A stretch of DNA of 64,000 nt from Arthrobacter sp. MAHUQ-56 (GCF_019710585.1 NZ_JAIFZQ010000002.1:93481-157480); one strand, 5' to 3'; counted from the first letter of the stretch, positions 27,016 to 35,916 are shown. The notes: generated by a model not told the origin, from the letters alone. Numbers and translations are program-made.

Positions 27016-28629
27016 CTAACTGCCGGCGGCCGCAGCCCGCTGCTGCCTTAGGATGTAGCGCTGCAGCTTTCCCGACGGCGTCTTGGGCAGGTCCGCCACG
27101 AAGTGGATGCGCCGCGGATAAGCGTGTGCAGCGAACTGCGTCTTGACCACGGCCTGCAGTTCGGCCACCAGGGCATCGCTGCCGATTATCCCGTCCGCCA
27201 GGACAACATACGCCTCAAGGACTTCTCCGCGCAGTTCGTCCGGAGCACCCACTACGGCGCTTTCCAGGACCGCCGGATGAGTGGACAGGACACTCTCCAC
27301 ATCGAACGGGCCAATCCGGTAGCCGGCCATGATGATCACGTCGTCATCGCGGGAGGAGAAGAAGTAGTAGCCGTCCGCGTCCACCATGCCGGCGTCACCG
27401 GTCAGGTACCACGTGCCGTCGTCATTGAATCTTTCTGCCGTCTTCTCGGGTGCATCCTGGTATCCCGTGAACCACATCATGGGACTTCCGGCCACGTTGA
27501 CGGCTACGCGGCCCAGCTCACCCGGCGCGGCGGGCTCGTCGGCGTTGTCCTTGAGGACGGCGCAGCTCCATCCCGGCAGCGGCCGGCCCATGGAACCGGG
27601 CCTCAGCTCCGTCCGCACGTCGTCATGCCAGGCATTGATGATCATCATGCCGTGTTCTGTCTGTCCGTAGTGGTCCCGCACCGGAACGCCCAGCACCTCC
27701 CGGGCCCAGCTGATCACCTCCGGGGTCAGCGGTTCGCCGGCAGATGAGGCACGCCGAAGGTGGAAAGGGCCCGTTCCGGCATCGGCTTTCGCGCGCATGG
27801 TGCGGTACACCGTAGGAGCGGCCGCGAAGTTGGTGACGGAGAACGCCTCCAGCGCTTTGAAGCTCAGTTCCGGGGAGAAACCGGGGCGCAGCAGGAGGTT
27901 CCGCCGGCCGGCCGCCATGGGACCCAGGATCCCGTAGTACAGGCCGTACGCCCAGCCGGGATCTGCGGCATTCCAGAAGACATCGTCTTCGCTGACGTCC
28001 AGGCCCAGTTCGACGTACTGGCGGAACGCCGCCAGCGCCCGGACCGGCACCGGCACACCCTTGGGGGCGCCCGTGGTCCCGGACGTGAAGATCAGCACCA
28101 GGGCACCGTCCCCTCCCACGGTTTCGGACGCGATCCCGGGTTGCTGCCTGGCCAGCAGCGGCGTGAGCGCCAGGTCCGGCTGGGCGGCTTCTTCACCGGC
28201 AACGACGACGACGGCCCCGGTTTCCTGGATTTTCGCCCGCTGGTTGGCGTCGGTGATCACAGCCTTTGCGCCGGAGGCTGTGAGGCGGAGTTCAATGGCC
28301 GGCCACGCAAAGGCTGTAAACAATGGAACGTGGACCGCCCCGCGCCGCCAAATGGCCAGGAGCATGACCACCAGGTCCGCCGACTTTCCCATCAGGGTGG
28401 CCACTGCGTCTCCGGGACCAACCCCGAGCTCCGCCAGGGCAGCCGCGCCACGTTCGGAGCGCTCCCGGAGCTCGCCATAGGTGATGTCCTCCGCGGAGAG
28501 GTCGGCTTCAACCACGGTGAAGGCAACGGCGTCGGGATCGTGGCTGTCGCACAGGAGCTCGGCTGCGCAGGCGTCCGGAGCGCCGTAGGTGGCGAGAAGG
28601 GCATCGACGGCTGGAACCGGACGGGACAT
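27016..28629 (-). CDS. AMP-dependent acyl-CoA synthetase
   Basis: A 537-residue adenylate-forming ligase. The P-loop-like motif LIFTSGTTGAPKG (about residue 182), DHYGQTEHGM, YLTGDAGMVDADGYYFF and the C-terminal KTPSGKLQRYIL with the catalytic Lys are all present. It activates a carboxylic acid to acyl-AMP and then acyl-CoA; the overall form suggests a short- or medium-chain acid. AAAGGAG precedes the ATG at 28629. It is downstream of, and in the same orientation as, the two-component genes, but separated by about 150 bases. Confidence 0.88.
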   Translation of the reverse strand: MSRPVPAVDALLATYGAPDACAAELLCDSHDPDAVAFTVVEADLSAEDITYGELRERSERGAAALAELGVGPGDAVATLMGKSADLVVMLLAIWRRGAVHVPLFTAFAWPAIELRLTASGAKAVITDANQRAKIQETGAVVVVAGEEAAQPDLALTPLLARQQPGIASETVGGDGALVLIFTSGTTGAPKGVPVPVRALAAFRQYVELGLDVSEDDVFWNAADPGWAYGLYYGILGPMAAGRRNLLLRPGFSPELSFKALEAFSVTNFAAAPTVYRTMRAKADAGTGPFHLRRASSAGEPLTPEVISWAREVLGVPVRDHYGQTEHGMMIINAWHDDVRTELRPGSMGRPLPGWSCAVLKDNADEPAAPGELGRVAVNVAGSPMMWFTGYQDAPEKTAERFNDDGTWYLTGDAGMVDADGYYFFSSRDDDVIIMAGYRIGPFDVESVLSTHPAVLESAVVGAPDELRGEVLEAYVVLADGIIGSDALVAELQAVVKTQFAAHAYPRRIHFVADLPKTPSGKLQRYILRQQRAAAAGS

Positions 28630-28777
28630 TCATTCTCCTTTGAACAGTTGGCTTGCGAACAGCGGCAGCTAAAAACAACGGCACCGAGGAACAGCGGCCT
28701 CCGCAAGCACAGTGGAACAAACCTACTGCAAGGCGATGGCCGTCACACGCCGCGTCCCGCCGTCGTGTGCCCACAGG

Positions 28778-29437
28778 TCACCCTTTGGCGCCCGGCGGCC
28801 GGATGATCCGCCGCTGGGTTGCCGCGGCTATGGCGGCCGTCCGGTTGTCCACGCCGAGCTTGCCGTAGATGTGCACCAGGTGGGTCTTGACGGTGGCTTC
28901 GGAAATGAAGACCTGTTTGGCGATGGCCCGGTTGGACAGCCCCGTGGCCAGCAGCTCCAGCAACTGCACTTCGCGCGGCGTCAACGACATGCCCGGGTTG
29001 CTGATCCGGTCCATCAACAACGCCGCCGCCCGCGGTGCCAAGACCGTCCCGCCCGCCGCGGCCTGCAGGACGGCCTGCCGGAGCTGTTCGGGCGGTGCGT
29101 CCTTCAACATGTAGCCGCTGGCCCCGGCTTCCACTGCCGCGAGGATGTCGGCATCGGTGTCGTAGGTGGTGAGGATCAGCACGCGGGGCGGAGCAGGGAG
29201 CTTCCGGATGCCGGCCGTAGCAGTGACGCCGTCCATCCCCTCCCCCATCTGCAGGTCCATGAGCACAACGTCCACCGGTTCGCCAAGCGCCGCCAGCCGC
29301 GCCAGCTCCTTCAGGGCCGCTTTCCCGTCGGCGGCCTCCGCGGCAATGGAAACCCCCTCGATCCCGGTCAGCATGGCGCGCAGGCCGGCGCGGACCACGG
29401 GATGGTCATCAACCAGCAGGACCCGGACCTCACGCAT
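28778..29437 (-). CDS. NarL/LuxR-family response regulator
   Basis: A 219-residue response regulator: receiver domain with LLVDDHP, phosphoacceptor Asp61 in VVLMDLQM and the switch Lys in YMLKDAPP, then a LuxR-type helix-turn-helix (LTPREVQLLELLATG, ISEATVKTHLVHIY). The ATG at 29437 overlaps the kinase stop by eight bases; the 15 codons upstream only repeat kinase sequence. Cognate partner of the kinase at 29430-30746. Likely targets are its own operon and the ABC genes at 30913-32744 through the repeats at 30778-30832. Confidence 0.92.
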   Translation of the reverse strand: MREVRVLLVDDHPVVRAGLRAMLTGIEGVSIAAEAADGKAALKELARLAALGEPVDVVLMDLQMGEGMDGVTATAGIRKLPAPPRVLILTTYDTDADILAAVEAGASGYMLKDAPPEQLRQAVLQAAAGGTVLAPRAAALLMDRISNPGMSLTPREVQLLELLATGLSNRAIAKQVFISEATVKTHLVHIYGKLGVDNRTAAIAAATQRRIIRPPGAKG

Positions 29438-30746
29438 GGGGCCCGTCCAGCGGCAGCCGGATGCCCACCACCGTACCCTCACCAGGCGCGGATTCCACCG
29501 TCAGCGATCCGTTTAACGCGGCGACACGCTCCCGCACCGAGCGCAGCCCGAACCCGCTGCCGTCCGGAGCATGAGCGGCGCCATCCGCAGTGGAGGGATC
29601 AAAGCCCGTGCCGTCGTCGTAAATGTCTATAGTCACCCCGGTTCCCAGGAAGGCGAGGGTGACGACGGCGTTCGCGGCCCGGGCGTGTTCGCGGACGTTC
29701 GCGAGGCTCGCCTGGGCTGCGCGCAGCAGGGCGACGCGGAGAGGCTGCGGCATATCCCGGGCCTCGCCGTCCACCTCGAGGCGGCAGCGCAGCGGCAGCC
29801 CGGACGCGGCGGCACCGGTTTCCGTCGCCGCACACAGCCGGCGCAGGGCCTCCACCAGCGAGGTCCCCTCCAGCTGCGGCGAGGACAGGCCGCGGACAAA
29901 GCTGCGCGCTTCGGCCAGGTTGTCCGCCGCGGTCTGCTGCACCAGCTCCAGCCGCGACGACGCCGTGACGGTGTCCCCGTCGGCGAGGGACTGCCCGGCC
30001 GCCCTCCCCAGCAGCACAATGCTGGACAGCCCCTGGGCCAGGGTGTCGTGGATTTCGCGGGCAAGCCGCTCCCGCTCGGCCAGCATGCCGGCCTCGTGCT
30101 GGGAGCGGGCCAGTTCCTCCCTCGTGCGGCGCAGCTCGTCCGCCGCGCGCCGCTGGTTTTCGGCCTCCCGGTAGAGCGCGGCATAGGCAAGCCCTGTGAT
30201 CACGGAGAAGATGGCTCCCAGCAGGGGGCCCACGACGGCGGCCGCGTGCGGGACCGGCATGCCGCTGACAGCCCACTGCGAGGCGATGACGGCGAGGGTC
30301 ATCAGCGCGATCGTCAGCAGCGCGGCGCGCCGTGGCAGCAGGTGCAGGTGGAGGAAGAAGATGGGGAAGGCCAGCCAGGCGAAGTCGGCGCTCCCGGCAA
30401 GCAGGAAAACCCACAGTGCCGTGACCAGTGCAAGCCATAGGAGCCCGTAGCGGCGTGGGTTGAAGGCAACGCGGCCTTCCGCATGGCGCTTCTCCAGGAC
30501 AGTCCCGGCCAGGTAGACAGCGGCAAGGACGACGGCGGCGCCGGCCCACACCCAGCGCAGCGGACCGCCGGCCATCAGCATCCGGACCAGGGCCACGGCC
30601 AGGAGTATGGCGAATCCGGTGTGCAGGGTGACCCGCAGGATGCGAAGGATCGCCGCCGAGGACGCATTTTCCAGGGCGTTCAGGGGCCCCTTCGCCGGAA
30701 CGCCGGCGGCCGTCGTCAAGGGTGGCGGCGGGGGCGTGGCAGGCAT
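29430..30746 (-). CDS. Sensor histidine kinase (HisKA_3 / NarL-partner type)
   Basis: A 438-residue membrane kinase. About six hydrophobic segments lie between residues 38 and 195. A coiled linker leads to the dimerisation motif ERLAREIHDTLAQGL with phospho-His233, and a HATPase domain has DDGTGFDPS and GFGLRSVRERV. No extracellular sensor domain is evident, so the signal is probably sensed in or near the membrane. It is translated with the response regulator (8-base overlap) and divergent from an ABC permease/ATPase pair, an arrangement common for envelope-stress or peptide-antibiotic responses. Confidence 0.9.
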   Translation of the reverse strand: MPATPPPPPLTTAAGVPAKGPLNALENASSAAILRILRVTLHTGFAILLAVALVRMLMAGGPLRWVWAGAAVVLAAVYLAGTVLEKRHAEGRVAFNPRRYGLLWLALVTALWVFLLAGSADFAWLAFPIFFLHLHLLPRRAALLTIALMTLAVIASQWAVSGMPVPHAAAVVGPLLGAIFSVITGLAYAALYREAENQRRAADELRRTREELARSQHEAGMLAERERLAREIHDTLAQGLSSIVLLGRAAGQSLADGDTVTASSRLELVQQTAADNLAEARSFVRGLSSPQLEGTSLVEALRRLCAATETGAAASGLPLRCRLEVDGEARDMPQPLRVALLRAAQASLANVREHARAANAVVTLAFLGTGVTIDIYDDGTGFDPSTADGAAHAPDGSGFGLRSVRERVAALNGSLTVESAPGEGTVVGIRLPLDGPHA

Positions 30747-30774
30747 TTCTTCAGCTTATGCCGCGATCGGTTCC

Positions 30775-30832
30775 CCGGGATCAACCGAATGGTTGACTCC
30801 CGGACCAACCGTTCCATTCCAGGGGATCAACC
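30775..30832. promoter_or_regulatory. Tandem GGAYCAACC repeat array between kinase and ABC genes
   Basis: GGATCAACC at 30778-30786, GGACCAACC at 30802-30810 and GGATCAACC at 30824-30832 are direct repeats spaced 24 and 22 bases, about two helix turns. An inverted copy, GGTTGA at 30791-30796, makes the first repeat part of a near-palindrome (30775-30803). The array is placed to control both divergent operons and is a good candidate response-regulator site. Confidence 0.55.
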
Positions 30833-30912
30833 GTATCCGTGATGGAGCGCGGAGTACCTGCCGGGAGAGTGGAAGGACGAAAAGAATCCACCCCTGCTGA
30901 GAGAAGAACAAC

Positions 30913-32016
30913 GTGTTCCTGGCAATCCGCGATATCCGCTTCGCCAAAGGCCGGTTCGCCATGATGGGCGGCGTCGTAGCCCTGATCACCCTCCTGCTCG
31001 TCATGCTGTCCGGCCTGACGGCTGGCCTGGCGGAGCAGTCGACATCCGCCATCGGCAAGCTGGGCGCAGCAGCCGACAAACCGGTGGACACCATCGCCTT
31101 CGGCGCCCCCGGAACCGGCACCCCCAAGGCGTCGTACACGGAAAGCTCCGTCACGGCCGCGCAGGTGGAGAGTTGGCGGAACCAGCCCGGCGTCCAGTCC
31201 GCCGACCCGCTGGGCATCACCCAGACCCGGGCGCAGACCCCGGATGGTTCGGGAACGGCGAACGTGGCGGTCTTTGGGGTGTCGCCCGGCAGCGCCCTGG
31301 CGCCGGTTGACGTGTCCGCGGGGACCGCCGTGCTGGGTGCCTCAGTGGCGGAGGCCCTGTCCGTGGGCCAGGGCGGCACCGTGTCCTTGGGCGGTGTAGA
31401 GGTTTCCGTCGCTGCCGTGGTGCCGGACCAGTGGTACGCCCACACCAGCGTCGTGTGGACAGCCCTGCCGGCATGGGCCAAGGCGGCACACGTGTCCGAC
31501 GGCAGCCAGGTGGCCACCGTCGTTGCCGTCACCTACGCGGACGGGGCCACGGTGGACGGCGCCGCCGCGGACGTGGCGGCAAACACCGTGAGCGAGTCCC
31601 GCACCGGTTCCTTCCAGGCCCTCGGCTCCTTCAAGAGCGAAAACGGCTCCCTGACCCTGATGCAGGCCTTCCTGTACGGGATCTCCTCACTGGTGATCGT
31701 GGCGTTCCTGACCGTCTGGACCATCCAGCGCACCCGCGACATCGCCGTCCTGAAAGCCATGGGCGCCCCCGGCTCCTACATCCTCCGGGACGCCATCACC
31801 CAGGCCGCCATCGTTCTGGCAGCGGGCGCCTCCGTCGGCGGGGCCATTGGTGTGGCGGCCGGGTTCCTCGCCGCCGAAGCCGCCCCGTTCCAGCTGAACC
31901 TGGCCACCACGGTGCTTCCCGTCGTCGGGATTGTCGCCCTGGGACTCGCCGGCGCCGCCCTCGCCGTCCGCCGCGCCACCAAGGTCGACGCGCTCCTGGC
32001 GCTCGGCGGTAACTAG
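30913..32016 (+). CDS. ABC transporter permease, FtsX/MacB-like
   Basis: A 367-residue permease with one N-terminal membrane helix (about 17-38), a long extracytoplasmic region (about 45-245) and three C-terminal helices, the topology of MacB/FtsX-type permeases. The cytoplasmic coupling segment TIQRTRDIAVLKAMGAP is typical. The GTG at 30913 is the start. With the ATPase gene 30 bases downstream it forms a MacB-like mechanotransmission or export system; substrate unknown. Expression is probably controlled by the divergent two-component system. Confidence 0.88.
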   Translation: MFLAIRDIRFAKGRFAMMGGVVALITLLLVMLSGLTAGLAEQSTSAIGKLGAAADKPVDTIAFGAPGTGTPKASYTESSVTAAQVESWRNQPGVQSADPLGITQTRAQTPDGSGTANVAVFGVSPGSALAPVDVSAGTAVLGASVAEALSVGQGGTVSLGGVEVSVAAVVPDQWYAHTSVVWTALPAWAKAAHVSDGSQVATVVAVTYADGATVDGAAADVAANTVSESRTGSFQALGSFKSENGSLTLMQAFLYGISSLVIVAFLTVWTIQRTRDIAVLKAMGAPGSYILRDAITQAAIVLAAGASVGGAIGVAAGFLAAEAAPFQLNLATTVLPVVGIVALGLAGAALAVRRATKVDALLALGGN

Positions 32017-32045
32017 TACCCGCACCGTTGAAAGGAAACTTCCCG

Positions 32046-32744
32046 ATGTCCGCCCCCGTTCCCCTGTCCCTGGTCAACGTCACCCTCGAATATCCGGACG
32101 GCGGCGGGACCACAACCGCCCTGGACCGGGTCAACCTCACGGCCCATGCAGGCAAGGTCGTCTCACTCGTGGGGCCTTCCGGCTCCGGAAAATCGAGCCT
32201 GCTGGCCGTTGCCGCCACGCTGGTCCGCCCCACCCGCGGGCAGGTCGTCATCGACGGCACCGATACCGCGGGCCTCAAGGAAAAGGAACTCGCGGCGCTG
32301 CGGCGGGAAAAGGTGGGCATCATCTTCCAGCAGCCCAACCTGCTGCCCTCGCTGACCGCCGTCGAGCAGCTCATCATCAGCGACCACCTGCGCAGGAAAC
32401 CGGCCAGGACGGCCCGGGCGAAAGCAGACGAGCTGCTGGACATCGTGGGACTTTCCTCGAGCGCGCGGAAACTGCCGCACCAGCTTTCCGGCGGGCAGCG
32501 CCAGCGCGTGAACATTGCCCGGGCACTCATGGGCAGTCCCAAGGTGCTGCTGGTGGATGAGCCTACGGCGGCGCTGGACCACGACCGCAGCGCCGCCATT
32601 GTCGGCCTGCTCCGGCAGGTGACCAGCGAATTTTCGGTGGCAACCGTGTTGGTCACGCACGACACCGAGTTCGTGCCGCTCACTGATGCGGTGGCCACCA
32701 TGCGGGACGGCCGGCTCGCCTCGCCGGTCCTGGCGGGGGCCTAA
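32046..32744 (+). CDS. ABC transporter ATP-binding protein, LolD/MacB-like
   Basis: A 232-residue ATPase with Walker A GPSGSGKSS, Q-loop FQQPNLLPSL, signature LSGGQRQRVNIARAL, Walker B VLLVDEPTAALD and H-loop VTHDTEF. It is the partner of the FtsX-like permease upstream. The ATG at 32046 follows GAAAGGAAA; a TTG 18 bases earlier is less likely. Confidence 0.92.
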   Translation: MSAPVPLSLVNVTLEYPDGGGTTTALDRVNLTAHAGKVVSLVGPSGSGKSSLLAVAATLVRPTRGQVVIDGTDTAGLKEKELAALRREKVGIIFQQPNLLPSLTAVEQLIISDHLRRKPARTARAKADELLDIVGLSSSARKLPHQLSGGQRQRVNIARALMGSPKVLLVDEPTAALDHDRSAAIVGLLRQVTSEFSVATVLVTHDTEFVPLTDAVATMRDGRLASPVLAGA

Positions 32745-32756
32745 TACCTGCGCGGG

Positions 32757-33509
32757 TCACCCCAAATGATGAACAGTGAACGCCGTCAGGAAGCCTACGG
32801 CCGCCGTCAGCCCGGTGAGGTTGTGGTGCTCCTCGAAGGCCTCCGGAATCATGGTGTCCGCCAGCATGGCCAGGATGCCGCCGGCGGCCACCGAGGTAAT
32901 AAATGCCACCAGTTCTTCGGGCGCATCCTCCAGTGCCACGTATCCCAGCAGCGCCGCCAGCCCGCTGAGCAGCGCGATGCTCCCCCACAGGCCGAATACG
33001 TAGCCCACACTCCGTCCGGCCTTCTTCATGCCCGCCGTTCCCGAGAGCCCCTCCGGTACGTTCGAGATGAAGACGGCGGCCAGCATGGCGGGACTCACCG
33101 CTCCCCCCGCCAGCAGGCCGACGCCAAGGACCACGGATTCCGGGACACCGTCCAGCAGCGCCCCGACGGCGATTGCGGTGCCGCTGCCCGGGTTGTCCTG
33201 CTCCGAGGGCTGTTGGCCCCCGGACCGCTTGCGGTGCTTTGCGCCCGCCCGGGACAGCAGCATGTTGGCCCCCACGTACACCACCGCCCCGGCCAGGAAG
33301 CCGGCCACCGTGGGCCATAGGCCACCGCCCTTCACGGCCTCATCCACGAGTTCGAACGCAAGGGCCGAGATCAGCACCCCGGCGCCGAACGCCATGATGG
33401 TGGACACGACTTTGGAAGGGATCGACCACCGCCACGACACAGCGGATCCCAGGACCAGGGCCGCGCCGGCACCAGTGCCCCATACGAGTGACATTAACCA
33501 AGTAGGCAT
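32757..33509 (-). CDS. ZIP-family-like metal transporter lacking the core histidines
   Basis: A 250-residue membrane protein with about eight hydrophobic segments and the ZIP pattern in segments 4 and 5: GALLDGVPESVVLG and FISNVPEGLSGTAG. In classical ZIP proteins these read HNxxDGxxE and HxxPEG; here both His positions are non-polar or Ser/Asn, so metal coordination must differ or be lost. The ATG at 33509 (GGAAGG upstream) gives a normal first membrane helix; a longer frame adds 23 implausible residues. It converges with the ABC ATPase gene, 12 bases away. Confidence 0.75.
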   Translation of the reverse strand: MPTWLMSLVWGTGAGAALVLGSAVSWRWSIPSKVVSTIMAFGAGVLISALAFELVDEAVKGGGLWPTVAGFLAGAVVYVGANMLLSRAGAKHRKRSGGQQPSEQDNPGSGTAIAVGALLDGVPESVVLGVGLLAGGAVSPAMLAAVFISNVPEGLSGTAGMKKAGRSVGYVFGLWGSIALLSGLAALLGYVALEDAPEELVAFITSVAAGGILAMLADTMIPEAFEEHHNLTGLTAAVGFLTAFTVHHLG

Positions 33510-33707
33510 AAGCCTTCCGTCCCCAGCTCCGCAGGAATGAAACAACGGCCGGTCAGGTGGAGGCTGCCGACCCGTCAAGACGCCAGACTATTCCCGTCAC
33601 GCCCCACGCGCAGAATTGATGGGATCTTGCGGCAAACCTTGCGGCACCTAGAACTTGCACGCGCACGCTGGAGCCATCAGACAAACCAGCTTGGGGAGCA
33701 GGAAGTC

Positions 33708-34184
33708 ATGGGACACCAAACAGCCTTGGACAGCGAAGTCACAACCATCGGCGGCGTGCTGACGGACCAGCGGCCGCTGGATTTTCACACCTTGGGGCTG
33801 GCGGGCTGCATCGACCGGCTCACCGCGCCCCTGCGCCACCGAGGGACGTCGGTCCACTGGGATACTCCACACTGGGGCATCGAGATCCCGGCGGACTGCG
33901 CGTCCCTCCTCTACCAGTCCGCCCGCGAGGCACTCAGCAACGCCTACAAATACTCCGCCGCGTCCTCGCTTAACATCCAGCTGGCCGCCGTTGACCACGG
34001 CATCCGCCTTGTAGTGTCCGACGACGGCACGGGCTTTGACAGCCAGCGCGCCACGTGCGGGCGGCACCACGGCTACGGACTGCGCCTCATGTCGGTGGCC
34101 GTCCAGGAGGCCGGCGGTTCCGTGGACATCTCCTCCGCCCCGGGCAACGGCACCAGCGTCACGGTGACGCTGCCCCTGGACTGA
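33708..34184 (+). CDS. Orphan HATPase-domain protein (truncated sensor kinase-like)
   Basis: A 158-residue protein that is essentially one GHKL ATPase domain: N-box SAREALSNAYKYS, G1 box DDGTGFDSQ, and GYGLRLMSVAVQEAGG with GNGTSVTVTLP. There is no phospho-His motif and no response regulator next to it. The ATG at 33708 follows GGAGCAGGAAG; the frame is open further upstream and contains a helical kinase-linker-like stretch (LRQTLRHLELARARW), so the gene may be a 5'-truncated NarL-type kinase. It might serve as a kinase, anti-sigma factor or relic. Confidence 0.65.
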   Translation: MGHQTALDSEVTTIGGVLTDQRPLDFHTLGLAGCIDRLTAPLRHRGTSVHWDTPHWGIEIPADCASLLYQSAREALSNAYKYSAASSLNIQLAAVDHGIRLVVSDDGTGFDSQRATCGRHHGYGLRLMSVAVQEAGGSVDISSAPGNGTSVTVTLPLD

Positions 34185-34222
34185 TCCCGGCCCCCTGGTC
34201 CACGAACCAGAGCCCACACACT

Positions 34223-34257
34223 CGGATGCCCGCCGTTGCTGGGACGGCGGGCATCCG
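34223..34257. terminator. Bidirectional terminator
   Basis: A perfect 14-bp inverted repeat (CGGATGCCCGCCGT at 34223-34236, ACGGCGGGCATCCG at 34244-34257) with a seven-base loop, between the convergent HATPase and FMN reductase genes. Confidence 0.85.
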
Positions 34258-34262
34258 TATGC

Positions 34263-34874
34263 CTACCGGGACAGTTTGGCCGAATCCGGCTGCAGGTCGC
34301 CGATGTGGCCCGGTGCGTTCGCAGCCAGGACACGCGCCACGAACGCCGCGTACTCCTCCATGTAGTGCCCCAGGAACTTGGCGGTGGACTCATCCTTGAC
34401 CTCGCCGTCGTCCCCGAAAGCGGCGGGATCGTACTTGACGTACGCCTCCGGGGCATTCAACTGCGGGGCGTCCAGGAAGCTCAGGACAGCACGCATGGAG
34501 GACTGCATGACGGCCGTGCCGATGCTGCCCGGGGATGCCCCGATGATGCCCGTGGGCTTGCGCGCGAAGGAGTTGGTGCCCCACGGGCGCGAACCCCAGT
34601 CGATGGCATTCTTCAGCGCGCCGGGAATGGAACGGTTGTATTCGGGGGAAACGAACAGGATGCCGTCCGCGGCTGCGATGGCATCCTTGAGGGCGCGCCC
34701 CTCGGGCGGAAAATCGGCGTCGTAGTCGTAGCTGTACAACGGTAGGTCCGTGATGGGGATCTCGATGAACTCCAGTTCCTCCGGTGCGAGTTTGATCAAG
34801 GCGTTGGCCAGGACCCTGTTGATGGAGCCCTTCGCCAGGCTGCCCACGAAGTACCCGATCTTGTACGTTGCCAT
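34263..34874 (-). CDS. NAD(P)H-dependent FMN reductase
   Basis: A 203-residue flavodoxin-fold reductase of the ChrR/SsuE-like family: FMN-phosphate loop GSLAKGSINRVLANAL, then ITDLPLYSYDYDAD and the signature SPEYNRSIPGALKNAIDW. It reduces FMN or quinones with NAD(P)H. The ATG at 34874 follows AAAGGA; the longer frame upstream is non-coding. It is divergent from a small acidic gene. Confidence 0.88.
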   Translation of the reverse strand: MATYKIGYFVGSLAKGSINRVLANALIKLAPEELEFIEIPITDLPLYSYDYDADFPPEGRALKDAIAAADGILFVSPEYNRSIPGALKNAIDWGSRPWGTNSFARKPTGIIGASPGSIGTAVMQSSMRAVLSFLDAPQLNAPEAYVKYDPAAFGDDGEVKDESTAKFLGHYMEEYAAFVARVLAANAPGHIGDLQPDSAKLSR

Positions 34875-35093
34875 GCGTGTTCCTTTCCAACAGCCGGAGC
34901 ACGCCGGCTGGCTGTACGGTGACTGGAAACAGCACCGCCCCTGAACGGGAGTGGTGCCCACTGCCTCCCCAGTCCAACACAGACAGCCGTCCCCGACCAG
35001 AGCAGGAGCAAAGGCGGGAAGTGCTTGACAGGCCACGCGCCTGGGCGCTGAATGATGGGTAGCGCAACTCCCCAGGCTCTTTAAGGAGCAGCC

Positions 35094-35246
35094 ATGACCG
35101 AAGACCATTCACGGGACGACGACGACCGGGTCCACGCCGAATCACCCGCAGAAGGCGATCCCGATGCGGACCCGGCCGACATCCGGGTGCACAGCCAGGA
35201 CCCCGCCGAAGGACCGGACGACGACGGGGCCGAAGCGAAAAGCTAG
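35094..35246 (+). CDS. Small acidic, disordered hypothetical protein
   Basis: A 50-residue open frame with AAGGAG five bases before the ATG, encoding a strongly acidic peptide (DDDDRVHAESP; GPDDDGAEAKS). No fold or family recognised. The stop TAG and the stop of the convergent DUF4383 gene share the tetranucleotide CTAG at 35243-35246. It is a probable stress-type or general small protein by composition only; function unknown. Confidence 0.6.
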   Translation: MTEDHSRDDDDRVHAESPAEGDPDADPADIRVHSQDPAEGPDDDGAEAKS

Positions 35247-35713
35247 CTCCTCCGTTCAGTGCCGGCTTCGTTGCGTCCCAGCACGAAGCCGAGGACTATC
35301 ATCGCCACGCCCAGTACGGCATGGAGCCAGTTGTCCGCAGTGTTGACCGGGATGAAGTTGGCCGCCGATGCCTGGTCGATCAACAGGCCGTAAAGCCAGA
35401 TCACCAGGTACACGACGCCGCCGCCGAGCAGGAAGTACCGGGACTGGGCTGCGGTCCGGCCCATGATCAGGCCCGCCGCGCCGAAGAGCAGGTGGACAAT
35501 GTTGTGCAGGATGGACACCTGGAAAACACCCAGCAGCAGGGCGCCGGAGGCGTTACCCGCGAAGGCCAGCTGCGAGTAGTTCGTAGTGACGCCGGGAATG
35601 AATCCCAGGATGCCCACAAGGGCGAAGACCCCGCCGGAAACAAGGGCAGTGAGTTCGATTGCAGTGCGGTGGTGGCTCGCGCCAACGCCGGGATGCGCTG
35701 ATGACGCAGACAT
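35243..35713 (-). CDS. DUF4383 membrane protein
   Basis: A 156-residue protein with four membrane segments (about 18-40, 58-80, 90-112, 128-147) and the DUF4383 features LHNIVHLLFGAAGL and NWLHAVLGVAM. These are uncharacterised actinobacterial membrane proteins. GAGGAAG lies before the ATG at 35713. Confidence 0.85.
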   Translation of the reverse strand: MSASSAHPGVGASHHRTAIELTALVSGGVFALVGILGFIPGVTTNYSQLAFAGNASGALLLGVFQVSILHNIVHLLFGAAGLIMGRTAAQSRYFLLGGGVVYLVIWLYGLLIDQASAANFIPVNTADNWLHAVLGVAMIVLGFVLGRNEAGTERRS

Positions 35714-35916
35714 TTTTGCTTCCTCAATGTGGTGCGGTGCTGGTTATGCGTACTCGGCGGATGCCGAAATGCAGTTAGCCCCGTTCCTGCAGCATTGCCT
35801 CGTACAGTTCCAGCTTCAACTCCCGCACTGCGCGGACTAAGAGTCTTTGGTCCCGAGGTTTTCCTGTGCGGCCAATCTTCTGGTCCACCCTTGCGGCACC
35901 TCCGCCTGCGGACTAT

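Noticed and set aside
33625..33650. Direct repeat CTTGCGGCA twice before the HATPase gene
   Set aside because: Two nine-base copies in high-GC DNA are not enough to claim a site, and no regulator is suggested.
34875..35093. Riboswitch or structured leader between the FMN reductase and the small acidic gene
   Set aside because: I could not find the conserved core of any riboswitch class there, including the FMN type.
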